From NCBI RefSeq assembly GCF_002532045.1, contig NZ_NWTG01000027.1, forward strand, positions 19,266-83,265: 64,000 bases of DNA, read 5' to 3'. The translations under genes were made by a program, and so were the position numbers. Source of the stretch: Bradyrhizobium sp. C9. GTDB taxonomy: Bacteria; Pseudomonadota; Alphaproteobacteria; Rhizobiales; Xanthobacteraceae. Under the pieces are notes generated by a model. The model was not told the DNA's origin, did no database searches, and saw only the letters and a list, made by a program, of their open reading frames with translations. Of the stretch, positions 28,446-37,947 are shown in pieces; the stretch's first letter is position 1; every line of letters begins with the position of its first letter.

Positions 28446-29483
28446 TCACGTGCGTGCCGAGCCCTGCAGCCGGTAGCGGTCGAGCGCCACCGCGCCGATG
28501 ATCACGAGTCCCTTGATCACATATTGCCAGACGTCGGAGACGCCAGTGAGGATCAGGCCGTTCGACAGCACGGCGATGATCAGCGCACCGACCAGCGTGC
28601 CCCAGATCGAGCCGATGCCGCCAACAAATGAGGTGCCGCCGAGGATGACCGCGGTGATCGCATCGAGCTCGTAGGACTGGCCGAGCTGCAGGCCATTGGC
28701 GGCGTAAAGCCGCGCCGCCTGCATGGCGCCGCCGAGACCGGCGAGCAGGCCCGACACGGCGTAGACGAAGATCAGCACCGCCCAGACCTTGATGCCCGCG
28801 AGCCGCGCCGCGCTTTCATTGCCGCCGACCGCGTAGATATGAACGCCGAGCACGGTCCGGCGCAGCACCAGCCACGAAGCCAGGATCACGAGCAGCGCGA
28901 TCACCCAGAGCCAGGGTATCGACAGCACGCCGGGAACGAGCATCAGCGACCCGTTGCCGATGAAAGCATAGGGAATCGCCGAATTGAACACCGTGGTGTC
29001 GGCGCCGAGCAGGCGCGCCACGCCGCGCACGGCGGTGAGCGACCCCAGCGTCACGATGAAGGGCGGCAGGCGCAACAGCGCAATAAGGCCGCCGTTGAGG
29101 ACACCGAAAGCCGCGCCCGTGAGCACCGCGGCCGGCAACCACAACGCGCCGAAATCGGGGAATTTGGAGATGATCAGCCCTGCCATGGCCGAGGCGGCCA
29201 GAATGGAGCCGACCGACAGATCGATGCCGCCGGTCAGGATGACGAAGGTCATACCGGCCGCCAGCACGGTGTTGACGGCGGCCTGCTGCACCACGATGCC
29301 GAGATTCTGCGCGGTGAAGAAACGGCCATCCGACAGCAGATGAAAGCCGATGCACAGCAGCACCAGCACCGGCAGCATGCCGAGCGAGCGAATCAGCAGC
29401 CGCGTACGCTGACGCTTGCTTTCCTGCGCCGCGACGAGGCCAGGCGCGGCGGCGGCCTTTGCGGAAGCACCGTCATCAGGCAT
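28446..29483 (-). CDS. sugar ABC transporter permease, RbsC type
   Basis: A 345-residue inner-membrane protein. It has about eight to ten hydrophobic helices and the family signature AAGMTFVILTGGIDLSVGSI near residue 80-100, with the SIWGTLVGALIIAVLSNGLI segment later. This is the BPD_transp_2 permease of ribose/xylose/polyol importers. The ATG at 29483 overlaps the end of the ATPase gene by eight bases, so translation is likely coupled. The binding protein follows 68 bases downstream. Confidence 0.93.
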   Translation of the reverse strand: MPDDGASAKAAAAPGLVAAQESKRQRTRLLIRSLGMLPVLVLLCIGFHLLSDGRFFTAQNLGIVVQQAAVNTVLAAGMTFVILTGGIDLSVGSILAASAMAGLIISKFPDFGALWLPAAVLTGAAFGVLNGGLIALLRLPPFIVTLGSLTAVRGVARLLGADTTVFNSAIPYAFIGNGSLMLVPGVLSIPWLWVIALLVILASWLVLRRTVLGVHIYAVGGNESAARLAGIKVWAVLIFVYAVSGLLAGLGGAMQAARLYAANGLQLGQSYELDAITAVILGGTSFVGGIGSIWGTLVGALIIAVLSNGLILTGVSDVWQYVIKGLVIIGAVALDRYRLQGSART

Positions 29484-31011
29484 CGAGCCGCTCCATTCCG
29501 GTTGCGAGCGCCATGATCTGCTCCTGGTCGAGCGGTGCGGCAGCCGTTCGCTTGATCTCGCCGGCAATCATCCCGGCGCGCATCACGAGGACGCGGTCGC
29601 AGATGCCGATGATCTCGGGCAGGTCGGACGAGATCACCAGCACCGCCGTGCCCGACTTCGCAAGGTTGTCGATGATCGAATAGATCTCGGATTTGGCGCC
29701 GACATCGACGCCGCGCGTCGGCTCATCGAGGATCAGGATTTTGGGCGTGGTCGCAAGCAGGCGCGACAGCAGCACCTTTTGCTGGTTGCCGCCGGAGAGA
29801 CCGCCGGCCGCAACGCGGATATCGGCGGCGCGGATGCCCAGCGTCGCGAATGCCCTTCTCGCCCGATCGCGCGCCTTGTCGCGGTCGAGGATACCGCCTG
29901 GCCTCGCATCTCGGCCGAGCATCGCGAGATTGATGTTGTCGAGGCACGACATGTCGAGGAACAGGCCGAGCGCCTTCCGGTCCTCGGTGAGATAGGCGAT
30001 GCCCGCCGCGAGCGCCGCGCCGGGGTTGCGGATATCGACCGAGCGTCCTTCGATCTCGATATGGCCGGCGGTTTTTGGCGTGGCGCCGATGATCAGATGC
30101 GCGAGCTCGGTGCGACCGGCGCCAACCAGCCCGGCGAGGCCGACCACCTCGCCGGCATGCACAGCGAGCGAGCAGCCCCTGACGCGCCGTCCGTCGGCGA
30201 TGTCGACGGCCGCGAGCACGGGGACCCCATCCAGCGCCCTGCTATCGCTGCCGGGATCGTGCTCCTTCTTGTAGAAGGACGAGACGTCGCGTCCCACCAT
30301 CAGGCGAACGATGGTGTCGGCGCGGATCTCGGGCTTGTCGAGCGAGCCGACCAGCGTGCCGTCGCGCAGCACCGTGACGCGGTCGCCGAGTGCGTAGACC
30401 TCGTCCATGCGGTGCGAGATGTAGATGATGGCAAGGCCCTCGTCGCGGAGCCGGCGGATCAGGCCGAACAACCGCTCGCTCTCGCCCGCCGAAAGCGCGG
30501 TGGTCGGCTCGTCCATGATCAGGATCTTCGAGCGGGCATGCAGCGCACGGGCGATCTCGACCAGCTGGCGCTGGCCCATCGACAGACCGGCCACCAGCGT
30601 CCGTGGCGCGAAATCGGCGCCGAGCCGCGCGAGGACCGGGCCGACGGCGGACTCCATCGCCTCGCGCGCCAGCATCCCGAAGCGCGAGACCTCGCGGCCG
30701 AGATAGATGTTCTGCGCGACGCTGAGGTTGGGCGCGAGCGACAGCTCCTGATAGATGATCGAGATTCCCGCCGCACGTCCGGCATGCGGGCCGTTGAAGC
30801 TCACGGCCTTGCCCTCGATGCGGATTTCGCTGCCCGGATCAGGCCGATAGGCGCCCGACAGGATCTTCATCAGCGTTGATTTGCCGGCGCCGTTCTCGCC
30901 CATCAGCGCATGGATTTCGCCGGCATGGACCGTGAGGTCGACGCCGCGCAATGCCTTGATGCTGAAGAAAGACTTGGAGACCCGGCGCATCTCGAGGATC
31001 GGGTCGTTCAT
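29476..31011 (-). CDS. sugar ABC transporter ATP-binding protein, RbsA type
   Basis: A 511-residue protein with two ABC domains in one chain. The first has an intact Walker A GENGAGKST (about 38-46), the signature LSMGQRQLVEIARAL and Walker B ILIMDEPTTALS. The second has a degenerate Walker A (GLVGAGRTE), as typical of the carbohydrate subfamily 2, with LSGGNQQKVLLSRLL and ILILDEPTRGVDVG. It is the first gene of the ABC operon and is divergent from the GST gene at 31264. Confidence 0.95.
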   Translation of the reverse strand: MNDPILEMRRVSKSFFSIKALRGVDLTVHAGEIHALMGENGAGKSTLMKILSGAYRPDPGSEIRIEGKAVSFNGPHAGRAAGISIIYQELSLAPNLSVAQNIYLGREVSRFGMLAREAMESAVGPVLARLGADFAPRTLVAGLSMGQRQLVEIARALHARSKILIMDEPTTALSAGESERLFGLIRRLRDEGLAIIYISHRMDEVYALGDRVTVLRDGTLVGSLDKPEIRADTIVRLMVGRDVSSFYKKEHDPGSDSRALDGVPVLAAVDIADGRRVRGCSLAVHAGEVVGLAGLVGAGRTELAHLIIGATPKTAGHIEIEGRSVDIRNPGAALAAGIAYLTEDRKALGLFLDMSCLDNINLAMLGRDARPGGILDRDKARDRARRAFATLGIRAADIRVAAGGLSGGNQQKVLLSRLLATTPKILILDEPTRGVDVGAKSEIYSIIDNLAKSGTAVLVISSDLPEIIGICDRVLVMRAGMIAGEIKRTAAAPLDQEQIMALATGMERLDA

Positions 31012-31263
31012 CTTGCCTCCCCACTGCGCCGACGGCGTTGCGTCGCACCCGCAAGTTGCATTCGATTTCTCGCGCGCGTGCGCGCATTAAACAAAAGGCC
31101 GCAGCACAGGGCAATAGCTTCGGGCGAGACACGAGCCGGGAACCGGGGCGGCAAGGCAAAGCGAATTTTTCGCGATTGCATTCCTGCCGAACGTTCGCCC
31201 ATTCTCCTTGCCGGCGCGCAACTCCCCTGGCGCGTCGGCGCCGGAGGCAGGAAAGGTGGCGGC

Positions 31264-31878
31264 ATGAAGCTGTACTACGCGCCGGGCACGATATCGCTGA
31301 TGCCCCATGTCGCCCTGCTCGAGAGCGGTCTTTCCTTTGCCGGCATCAGAGTCGATGAAGCAACCAAGATGATGGCGGATGGCGGAGACTATCGAACGAT
31401 AAACCCGCTGGGATACATACCGGCCTTGGCGCTCGATGATGGCAGCATCCTTCTCGAGGCAGCCGCGATCGCCCAATACATCGCGGACCGCGACCCAACC
31501 AATGGGCTCGCACCACCGCCCGGAACCGTCGAGCGGGCCAGGTTGCAGGCCTGGCTGAACTTCCTCTCCAGTGAGGTGCACAAGGGAGGTCTCGGCCCGT
31601 TGTTTTACACCGCGCTGGATGAACGGGCGAAGGACGTTTTCCGGGAGCGGCTGCGGGCACGCTTCGGCTTTCTCGACCAGCACCTCTCGACGCGCGCCTA
31701 TCTTTTGGGCGAAAGCTACTCGATTGCCGACGTCAGCCTCTATGCGATGACGGGCTGGACGCCCCGCGTCGGCTTCGACATTGGTGCCTACCCGAACCTT
31801 GCTGCGCATCACGCCCGGATCGCCAATCGTGATGCCGTGCGTGAAGTTCACCGGGTCGAGGGCCCTGTTCCGGCATGA
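31264..31878 (+). CDS. glutathione S-transferase, beta-class-like, Cys10 replaced
   Basis: A 204-residue GST. N-terminal thioredoxin-like domain: MKLYYAPGTISLMPHVALLE, with NPLGYIPALALDDGSILLE for the glutathione gamma-glutamyl site (VPAL-type cis-Pro). The C-terminal helical domain includes YLLGESYSIADVSLYA. In bacterial beta-class GSTs such as E. coli GstA the segment reads GACSL with catalytic Cys10; here it is GTISL with Ile10. The enzyme may thus use another residue or bind only. It lies between two minus-strand sugar-use units and does not share their strand. AGGAAAGG upstream fixes the start. Confidence 0.88.
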   Translation: MKLYYAPGTISLMPHVALLESGLSFAGIRVDEATKMMADGGDYRTINPLGYIPALALDDGSILLEAAAIAQYIADRDPTNGLAPPPGTVERARLQAWLNFLSSEVHKGGLGPLFYTALDERAKDVFRERLRARFGFLDQHLSTRAYLLGESYSIADVSLYAMTGWTPRVGFDIGAYPNLAAHHARIANRDAVREVHRVEGPVPA

Positions 31879-31915
31879 CCTTCAGGCGGAGAGTTTTCAA
31901 AAGGCGCGCCGGCTT

Positions 31916-33358
31916 TCATCGCGGCCGGTACAGGCCGCGCCATTTCGGCAGCCGTTCGGCATAGGCCGCCGCAAGCGCGCGGTCAGGCTCGAACGTCTCG
32001 ACGCGCGGCGGCGCCGTGCAGACGGCCGCGATCGCCTCGCCGCTGACCGCAAGGCGGGCGAGCCGTGCGGCGCCGAACGCGGCCCCGGTTTCACCATCGG
32101 CAAAGCGATGCACCGGAATGTCGAGGACGTTGGCCAGCACCGCAAGCCAGAACCGCGAACGAGAGCCGCCGCCGATCGCATCCACGGCAGTGATCGCCAT
32201 GCCGCTATCGGCCAGCACGTCGCGGCAATCCGCGAGCGCGAAGGCGACGCCTTCAAGCACGGCCTGCACGATCGCGTCGCGATCGGTGCCGTGAGCCAGA
32301 CCGTCGAGCATGCCGCGCACATCGGGATCGTCGTGCGGCGTTCGCTCGCCGGACAGATAGGGCAGAAAGCTGACATGCGACGGCGCTGTCGGGCGCGACC
32401 CGAGCGGCGCCAGCAGCTCGGCCTCGGAGGCCCGCAACAGCCGCGCGATCCAGGCGAGGCAAGACGCGGCCGAGAGGATCGCGCCGGCCTGAATCCACAT
32501 CCCGGGAATCGCGTGACAGAAGGTGTGCACCGCGCGCTCCGGATTGGCCGCGATCGCTTGCGTCGGCACCAGCAGCGCGCCCGAGGTTCCGAGCGAGACG
32601 AAGGCAGCGCCGTTGCCGATCGCGCCGATCCCGACGGCACCCGCCGGGTTGTCGCCGGCGCCGCCCGCGATCATGGGCCGCTTGCGCATGCCCCAGCGCT
32701 GCGCGAGTTCGCTCGAGAGCCGCACCGCAGGCGCGCAGCCCTCGACAAGACGCGGCATCTGGCGGCGCGACAGGCCGGTCGCGTCGAGCGCCGCGTCGGA
32801 CCAGTCCCGCCGCGCCGCATCAAGCCACAACGTTCCCGAGGCGTCGGAGATGTCCTCGATTGCCTCGCCCGTCAGCACCAGGCGCAGATAGGCTTTCGGC
32901 AGCAACACCAGCCTGGTGGCCGCGAAAATCTCCGGTTCGTGCCTGGCGACCCACAGCAGCTTGGGCGCGGTGAAGCCCGGCATCGCCTTGTTGCCGGTCG
33001 TCGCCCGCAACGCCGGCCAGCGTTGCTCCAGCTCGCCGCATTCCAGAGCCGAGCGTCCGTCGTTCCAGAGGATGCAGGGCCGCAACGGCTTCCAGTCGGC
33101 ATCCAGCAGCGTCGCGCCGTGCATCTGGCCGGACAGGCCGATACCGTCGACGTCAGCCAGTTCGGCTGGATGCTCGGCCTTCAACGCGTCGAGCGTCGCG
33201 AACGTGGCGTCGATCCACTGCGCCGGGTCCTGCTCGCTATGGCCGGGAAACGGTGAGGCCACCGTCAGCGTTTGGCTGCGGCTCGCCACCACCCGCTGGG
33301 CCTCGTCGACGAGAACGGTCTTGACCGCCGAGGTGCCGAGATCGATCCCGAGATACAT
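31916..33358 (-). CDS. xylB: xylulokinase (FGGY family)
   Basis: A 480-residue sugar kinase that phosphorylates D-xylulose. FGGY features: MYLGIDLGTSAVKTVLVDE for the phosphate-binding loop, GLSGQMHGATLLD for the sugar-site segment, VSLGTSGALLVPT and AIGGGSRSRFWLAVLANVLD for the C-terminal adenosine loop. The GQMHG stretch is typical of xylulokinases. It follows the asparaginase gene by 19 bases, which suggests co-transcription, and the ribose-type ABC importer lies further downstream on the same strand. No xylose isomerase or polyol dehydrogenase is adjacent. Confidence 0.92.
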   Translation of the reverse strand: MYLGIDLGTSAVKTVLVDEAQRVVASRSQTLTVASPFPGHSEQDPAQWIDATFATLDALKAEHPAELADVDGIGLSGQMHGATLLDADWKPLRPCILWNDGRSALECGELEQRWPALRATTGNKAMPGFTAPKLLWVARHEPEIFAATRLVLLPKAYLRLVLTGEAIEDISDASGTLWLDAARRDWSDAALDATGLSRRQMPRLVEGCAPAVRLSSELAQRWGMRKRPMIAGGAGDNPAGAVGIGAIGNGAAFVSLGTSGALLVPTQAIAANPERAVHTFCHAIPGMWIQAGAILSAASCLAWIARLLRASEAELLAPLGSRPTAPSHVSFLPYLSGERTPHDDPDVRGMLDGLAHGTDRDAIVQAVLEGVAFALADCRDVLADSGMAITAVDAIGGGSRSRFWLAVLANVLDIPVHRFADGETGAAFGAARLARLAVSGEAIAAVCTAPPRVETFEPDRALAAAYAERLPKWRGLYRPR

Positions 33359-33377
33359 GATGCTTCACGTCACTCGA

Positions 33378-34481
33378 TCACGGACGCGCGAATGCCTGCT
33401 GCACCGCCTTGGATTCGGTGACGCCATTGGCGATCAGAAGCTCAAGCAGTACGCGCGCCTTCTGCGGGTTGAGATCGAGCGCGACTGCAAAGCCGAGCTT
33501 GTCGTCATCAACCTCGACGTTGCGGTTGACGTAGCCCGAGCCGACCCGGCTCGAACGCACCACCACGACACCCTGCTTCGCCGCGGCCGCCAGCGCATCG
33601 ATCGCGCCTTTCGACGAGTTGCCGTCACCGACGCCAGCCAGCACGATACCCTTGGCGCCGCGCTTGACCGCATCCTCGACCTCCGCGGCATCCATGTTGG
33701 CGTGCGAATAGATGATGTCGACCCGCGGCAGAGGCGGCGCATCCGGCAGCTTCAGCTTAGCAGCCTTGACTGATGCGGCGGGCTGCAGGAAGCGCAGCGA
33801 GCCGGTGTCGACGTAGCCGACCGGACCGGCGTCGGGCGAGCGGAATGTCTCGACGCTGGTCGTATTGGTCTTCTGCACCCAGCGCGCGGCATGGATGGTG
33901 TCGTTGAGAACCACGAGCACACCGCGGCCGCGGGATTCCGGCGCCGACGCAACCCGCATCGCCTCGTAGAGATTGGCCGGGCCATCGGCGCCGATCGCGG
34001 TCGAAGGTCGCATCGATCCGACCAGCACGACCGGCATGTCGGTGTCGAGCACGTTTTGCAGGAAGAACGCGGTCTCCTCCATCGTGTCGGTGCCGTGCGT
34101 GATGACGACGCCGTCGACTTCCTTGTTGTCGATCGCGGTACGGATGCGCTTGACGAGGTCGAACCAGACCTTGTCGTTCATGTCTTGCGAGCCGATCGAC
34201 GAGATCTGCTCGGCCGAGATCTGCGCAAGCTTGTCGATGCCCGGGATGGCCGCGATCAGGTTGGCCGCACTGACCTTGCCTGAATCATAGGCATTGCCGG
34301 CGCGTGCATTGGCCTGGCCCGCGATGGTGCCGCCGGTGCCGAGCACAAGCACGCGGGCCAGCGCGCTGCCGGCGGGCGACTGCTGTGCGACGGTCGGCGA
34401 CGCAAACCCGATCACGAGGGCCGCGGCCAGGCCGACGATCGTGCGTGCGGAACGAGCCGATCGGAACAAGTGCAGCATCAT
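33378..34481 (-). CDS. ansB: periplasmic type II L-asparaginase
   Basis: A 367-residue enzyme that hydrolyses asparagine to aspartate and ammonia. A signal peptide ends near SPTVAQQ (about 33). Nucleophile Thr52 lies in LGTGGTIAG; the second catalytic threonine block is VVITHGTDTMEETAFFL. YVNRN near the C-terminus is a conserved segment. GGGGGAG before the double ATG supports the start. Placement right in front of xylB is unusual and has no obvious metabolic reason. Confidence 0.95.
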   Translation of the reverse strand: MMLHLFRSARSARTIVGLAAALVIGFASPTVAQQSPAGSALARVLVLGTGGTIAGQANARAGNAYDSGKVSAANLIAAIPGIDKLAQISAEQISSIGSQDMNDKVWFDLVKRIRTAIDNKEVDGVVITHGTDTMEETAFFLQNVLDTDMPVVLVGSMRPSTAIGADGPANLYEAMRVASAPESRGRGVLVVLNDTIHAARWVQKTNTTSVETFRSPDAGPVGYVDTGSLRFLQPAASVKAAKLKLPDAPPLPRVDIIYSHANMDAAEVEDAVKRGAKGIVLAGVGDGNSSKGAIDALAAAAKQGVVVVRSSRVGSGYVNRNVEVDDDKLGFAVALDLNPQKARVLLELLIANGVTESKAVQQAFARP

Positions 34482-34707
34482 TTCTCCCCCCAGCGACAGA
34501 TTTCCTGCTCACAACTCGTGGTTTTATCGCGCAAGAAATGGACAAACTTGCGGCGGAAACCATCGGGGACAGAATTCCGACCTTGCCCGCCGCTCTCACC
34601 CGGTACCCTGATCACACCGCCTTGTTCGCCGGCGCTCCTGCAAAACGTTGACACCGCGGGCATGACAGCGCACATTTTTCGAAGATTATTCGAATTAATG
34701 GCACGCT

Positions 34708-35880
34708 ATGCACTTCCAGCTTCCCGACGATCTCCGCGTTCTGCAAGGCCGGGTGCGCGAATTCGTACGCAGCGAGCTCAAGCCCCGTGATGCCGCGATC
34801 GAGGCGACCGGCGAGGTTCCGGAGAGCGCTATGGCCGGCCTGCGCAGGATGGGATTGTTCGGCACCAACACGCCGAAGCAATTCGGCGGACTCGGCCTGT
34901 CGATGCTCGGCAGCTGCCTTGCGATCGAGGAACTCGCGAAGGCGCACACTGCCTTCTACTATCTGAGTGGGGTCAACGTTCATATCGGATCGAAGGCGAT
35001 CGAGTTTTTCGCGCAACCTTGGGTTCGCGACAGATGGCTGCCCGAGCTCGCCAGCGGACGCATGATCGGCGCCTTCGCGCTGACCGAGCCGAACGCCGGA
35101 TCGGATGCCGCCCGCATCCAGACCAGGGCGCGGCGGGACGGCGGTCATTACGTGCTCGACGGCCACAAGACCTACATCACCAATGCGCCGGTCGCCGGCG
35201 TCTTCACGGTGTTCGCCACGCTCGACCCGTCGGCGGGCGCGAAGGGCATCGCGGCGTTTGTCGTGGACGCAAAGACGCCGGGCCTCGCCATCGGCCGGTT
35301 GGTCGAGATGGCCGCCGGCCGCGGCTCGGCGCATGCCGAGGTGATCTTCGACGGCTGCCGCGTTCCGCGCGAAAACCTGCTCGGCCGGGAGGGTGAAGGA
35401 TTTGCCATTGCGATGCGGTGCCTGGACGCCGGGCGCACGCATTGGGGCGCCTATTGCGTCGGCGCAGCGAGCCAGCTGCTGGACTACGCGCTCGATCATG
35501 TCTCGGAGCGCGAGACGTTCGGACGCAAGCTGCGCGACCATCAAGGCATCGAATGGCAGATCGCCGACATGGCAAGCGCGCTGCATGCCGCGCGCCTGGT
35601 CGCCTATGAGGCGGCCTGGCGTTACGACCAAGGCGACGACGCCGCCCGCACCGCCGCGGCGGCACTGTCCAAATATACCGGCGCCGACACGGTGCAGCGG
35701 GTGGCCGACATGACCATGCAGTTGTTCGGTGGTGCCGGTTATTCCAGGGACCTGCCGATCGAACGCATCTGGCGCGAAACGCGGGTGGTGCGCATTCTGG
35801 ATGGCACATCCGAGATCATGCGGCAGATCATCGCCCGCAACGCGTTCCGCAACCACGAGCGGCGGAACACGCCAATCTGA
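34708..35880 (+). CDS. acyl-CoA dehydrogenase
   Basis: A 390-residue flavoprotein. N-terminal helical domain, then the FAD/acyl-binding beta domain with GAFALTEPNAGSDAARIQTR and the YITNAP segment. The C-terminal helical domain has SERETFGRKLRDHQGIEWQI and MQLFGGAGYSRDLPIERIWR, with RILDGTSEIMRQIIAR at the end. The catalytic glutamate of medium-chain enzymes would be near YSRDLPIERIWRE. Substrate chain cannot be read. The TetR gene 84 bases downstream on the same strand is a likely regulator. Confidence 0.95.
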   Translation: MHFQLPDDLRVLQGRVREFVRSELKPRDAAIEATGEVPESAMAGLRRMGLFGTNTPKQFGGLGLSMLGSCLAIEELAKAHTAFYYLSGVNVHIGSKAIEFFAQPWVRDRWLPELASGRMIGAFALTEPNAGSDAARIQTRARRDGGHYVLDGHKTYITNAPVAGVFTVFATLDPSAGAKGIAAFVVDAKTPGLAIGRLVEMAAGRGSAHAEVIFDGCRVPRENLLGREGEGFAIAMRCLDAGRTHWGAYCVGAASQLLDYALDHVSERETFGRKLRDHQGIEWQIADMASALHAARLVAYEAAWRYDQGDDAARTAAAALSKYTGADTVQRVADMTMQLFGGAGYSRDLPIERIWRETRVVRILDGTSEIMRQIIARNAFRNHERRNTPI

Positions 35881-35964
35881 CAACGGCCTCTTCCACTTTA
35901 TGTTGCAATAGTTCTTGGTGATCCACTTCCGCTGTCTTACTGTTTTGCGGGATGGGAGAAGGAA

Positions 35965-36579
35965 GTGGCTTCGGGGACGACGCTCAAGCTCAAGCAACAA
36001 CGCAGCCGCGATCGGCGCGAGCAGATCCTCTCGGCAGCGACCAGGCTGTTCGGCCAAAGGGGCATCGACGGCACCTCGCTCACCGAGGTTGCGGCGGTGG
36101 CGAAAGTACCGCTCTCCAGCATCTACGATTACTTCGAGGACAAGCGCGCGCTGGTGCTGGATGTGCCCGAGGGCAATTTCGAAGCGCTGTACCAGAAGAC
36201 CGAGCCGCTGCTGGTGAAGGGCGGCGACCCCGTCGAGCAGCTTCGCATCATCTTCCTGACCAACTTCCAGTACATCAAGGACAACCCGAGTTGGGGCCGC
36301 GTGTTCTTCCTGGAGATCTGGCCGAGCGTCCTTGCCGCCGAGCCGCGGGTGAAGAAGGCGGTCGACAAATATGCGCTGCGCTACGTGCAGCTGATCAAGC
36401 AGGCGATTCGCGCCGGCACCTATCGCCGCAATCTCGATCCCTACACCGCGATGTCGCTGATGATGGGCGGCATGTGCCACTTGACCGCGGTCTGGCTGCT
36501 CTATGGCCGCAAATACGATCTGGTGAAGAAGGGCAAGACGCTGTTCACCACGCTGCACAACGGGTTCGTTCAGCGCTAG
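35965..36579 (+). CDS. TetR family transcriptional regulator
   Basis: A 204-residue protein starting at a GTG. The N-terminus is RDRREQILSAATRLFGQRGI, followed by the helix-turn-helix TSLTEVAAVAKVPLSSIYDYFEDKRAL, a textbook TetR domain. The C-terminal domain is helical and contains no recognisable ligand motif. GAAGGA lies immediately upstream of the GTG. It follows the acyl-CoA dehydrogenase gene, so regulation of fatty-acid-type catabolism is a reasonable inference. Confidence 0.92.
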   Translation: MASGTTLKLKQQRSRDRREQILSAATRLFGQRGIDGTSLTEVAAVAKVPLSSIYDYFEDKRALVLDVPEGNFEALYQKTEPLLVKGGDPVEQLRIIFLTNFQYIKDNPSWGRVFFLEIWPSVLAAEPRVKKAVDKYALRYVQLIKQAIRAGTYRRNLDPYTAMSLMMGGMCHLTAVWLLYGRKYDLVKKGKTLFTTLHNGFVQR

Positions 36580-36766
36580 CCGCGCTTGCGCGCGGCCCTG
36601 GCTTCGGCGACGCGAATGATTTGATCCAAATTCAGCGCTGTCTAACCTGCCATTGAGACGATCCTTTCCCAGAAAACCAATACACAACCGTCGAAATCCT
36701 GTTCTAGTATGACGCGGTGGACGCCCCGCGGCCGAAGACGCGGGCACTGGGGATGGGAGCGAACCA

Positions 36767-37936
36767 ATGGACGTCAGGGCTGTTCTGCCGCCGCGTGGCC
36801 GCGACTATCGCCTCGATCTGCTGCGCGGCTTCGCCAACTGGGCGATCTATCTCGATCACATCCCGAACAACGCCGTTAACTGGATCACGCAGAAGAATTT
36901 CGGCTTCAGCGACGCGGCCGATCTGTTCGTGTTCATCTCCGGCTACACCGCCTCCTTTGTCTATGCGCGGATGATGCTGGAGCGCGGCACCGTGATCGGC
37001 GCCACCCGGCTGATCAAGCGGGCCTGGCAGATCTATGTCGCGCACGTCCTGCTGTTCGTGATCTACATCGCCGAGATCGGCTATCTCGCGCAACGCTATC
37101 ACGATCCCAATCTGCAGAATGAATTCAACGTCGCGGGCTTCATGCAGAACCCGGCGGAGACGCTCTATCAAGGCCTGATCCTGGCGTTCAAGCCGGTCAA
37201 CATGGACGTGCTGCCGCTCTACATCGCGCTGATGCTGGTCTATCCGCTGGTGCTGTGGGCGATGCTGCGCAAGCTCAACCTGACCCTGCTGGCCTCGTTC
37301 CTGCTCTATCTCGCCGCACGGCATTTCGGCTGGAATCTGCCGGCCTATCCGGGCGGCTCGTGGTACTTCAACCCGTTCTGCTGGCAGTTCCTGTTCGTGT
37401 TCGGCGGCTGGTTCGCGCTCGGCGGTGCCAGCGAATCGATTACGTTGATCCGCTCGCGCGCCTTCCTCTGGCTCGGCGGCGCCTATCTGTTGTTCGCGCT
37501 GGTCATGACGCTGGCGGGCCGCTTCCCGGAGCTGGGCCAGGTGATGCCGCCCTGGCTCTATGATGCCTTCAATCCGAACGACAAGACCAACCTCGCGCCC
37601 TATCGCGTGCTGCACTTCGTGGTGCTGGCCTTCTTCGTCACGCGCTTCTTGCCGCGCGAATGGGCTGGGTATGAATGGCCGATATTCCAGCCGATCATCA
37701 AATGCGGTCAGCAATCGCTCGAGGTGTTCTGCTCGGGCGTGTTCCTTGCCGTGGTCGCGCATGTGGTACTGGTCGAGGTTTCCGGCAGCCTCTGGATGCA
37801 GATCGTGGTCAGCGCGGTCGGCATCGTGCTGATGACCGTGCTCGCCTACTACCGGTCTTGGTCGAAGAAGGTCGACAAGGCGCCGAAGCCACCCGTCGCT
37901 GCGCAGGCGCCAGCGGCCGCGAAGCCGGCGGCGTAG
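36767..37936 (+). CDS. opgC: OpgC-type membrane acyltransferase
   Basis: A 389-residue inner-membrane protein with about ten hydrophobic segments. The N-terminal pattern RDYRLDLLRGFANWAIYLDH and NFGFSDAADLFVFISGYTASF matches the OpgC family, which succinylates or otherwise substitutes periplasmic glucans. The conserved histidine of the YLDHIPNN segment is present. The C-terminus is a short Lys/Pro/Ala-rich cytoplasmic tail. The glucan synthase gene is not in this window. The AlaX gene starts 12 bases after its stop. Confidence 0.9.
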   Translation: MDVRAVLPPRGRDYRLDLLRGFANWAIYLDHIPNNAVNWITQKNFGFSDAADLFVFISGYTASFVYARMMLERGTVIGATRLIKRAWQIYVAHVLLFVIYIAEIGYLAQRYHDPNLQNEFNVAGFMQNPAETLYQGLILAFKPVNMDVLPLYIALMLVYPLVLWAMLRKLNLTLLASFLLYLAARHFGWNLPAYPGGSWYFNPFCWQFLFVFGGWFALGGASESITLIRSRAFLWLGGAYLLFALVMTLAGRFPELGQVMPPWLYDAFNPNDKTNLAPYRVLHFVVLAFFVTRFLPREWAGYEWPIFQPIIKCGQQSLEVFCSGVFLAVVAHVVLVEVSGSLWMQIVVSAVGIVLMTVLAYYRSWSKKVDKAPKPPVAAQAPAAAKPAA

Positions 37937-37947
37937 GCGCGTCATCG

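Noticed and set aside
29416..30879. A long plus-strand frame opposite the sugar ABC ATPase
   Set aside because: Antisense shadow: low-complexity Arg/Asp/Gly composition, no start signals, and the opposite strand has complete ABC motifs.
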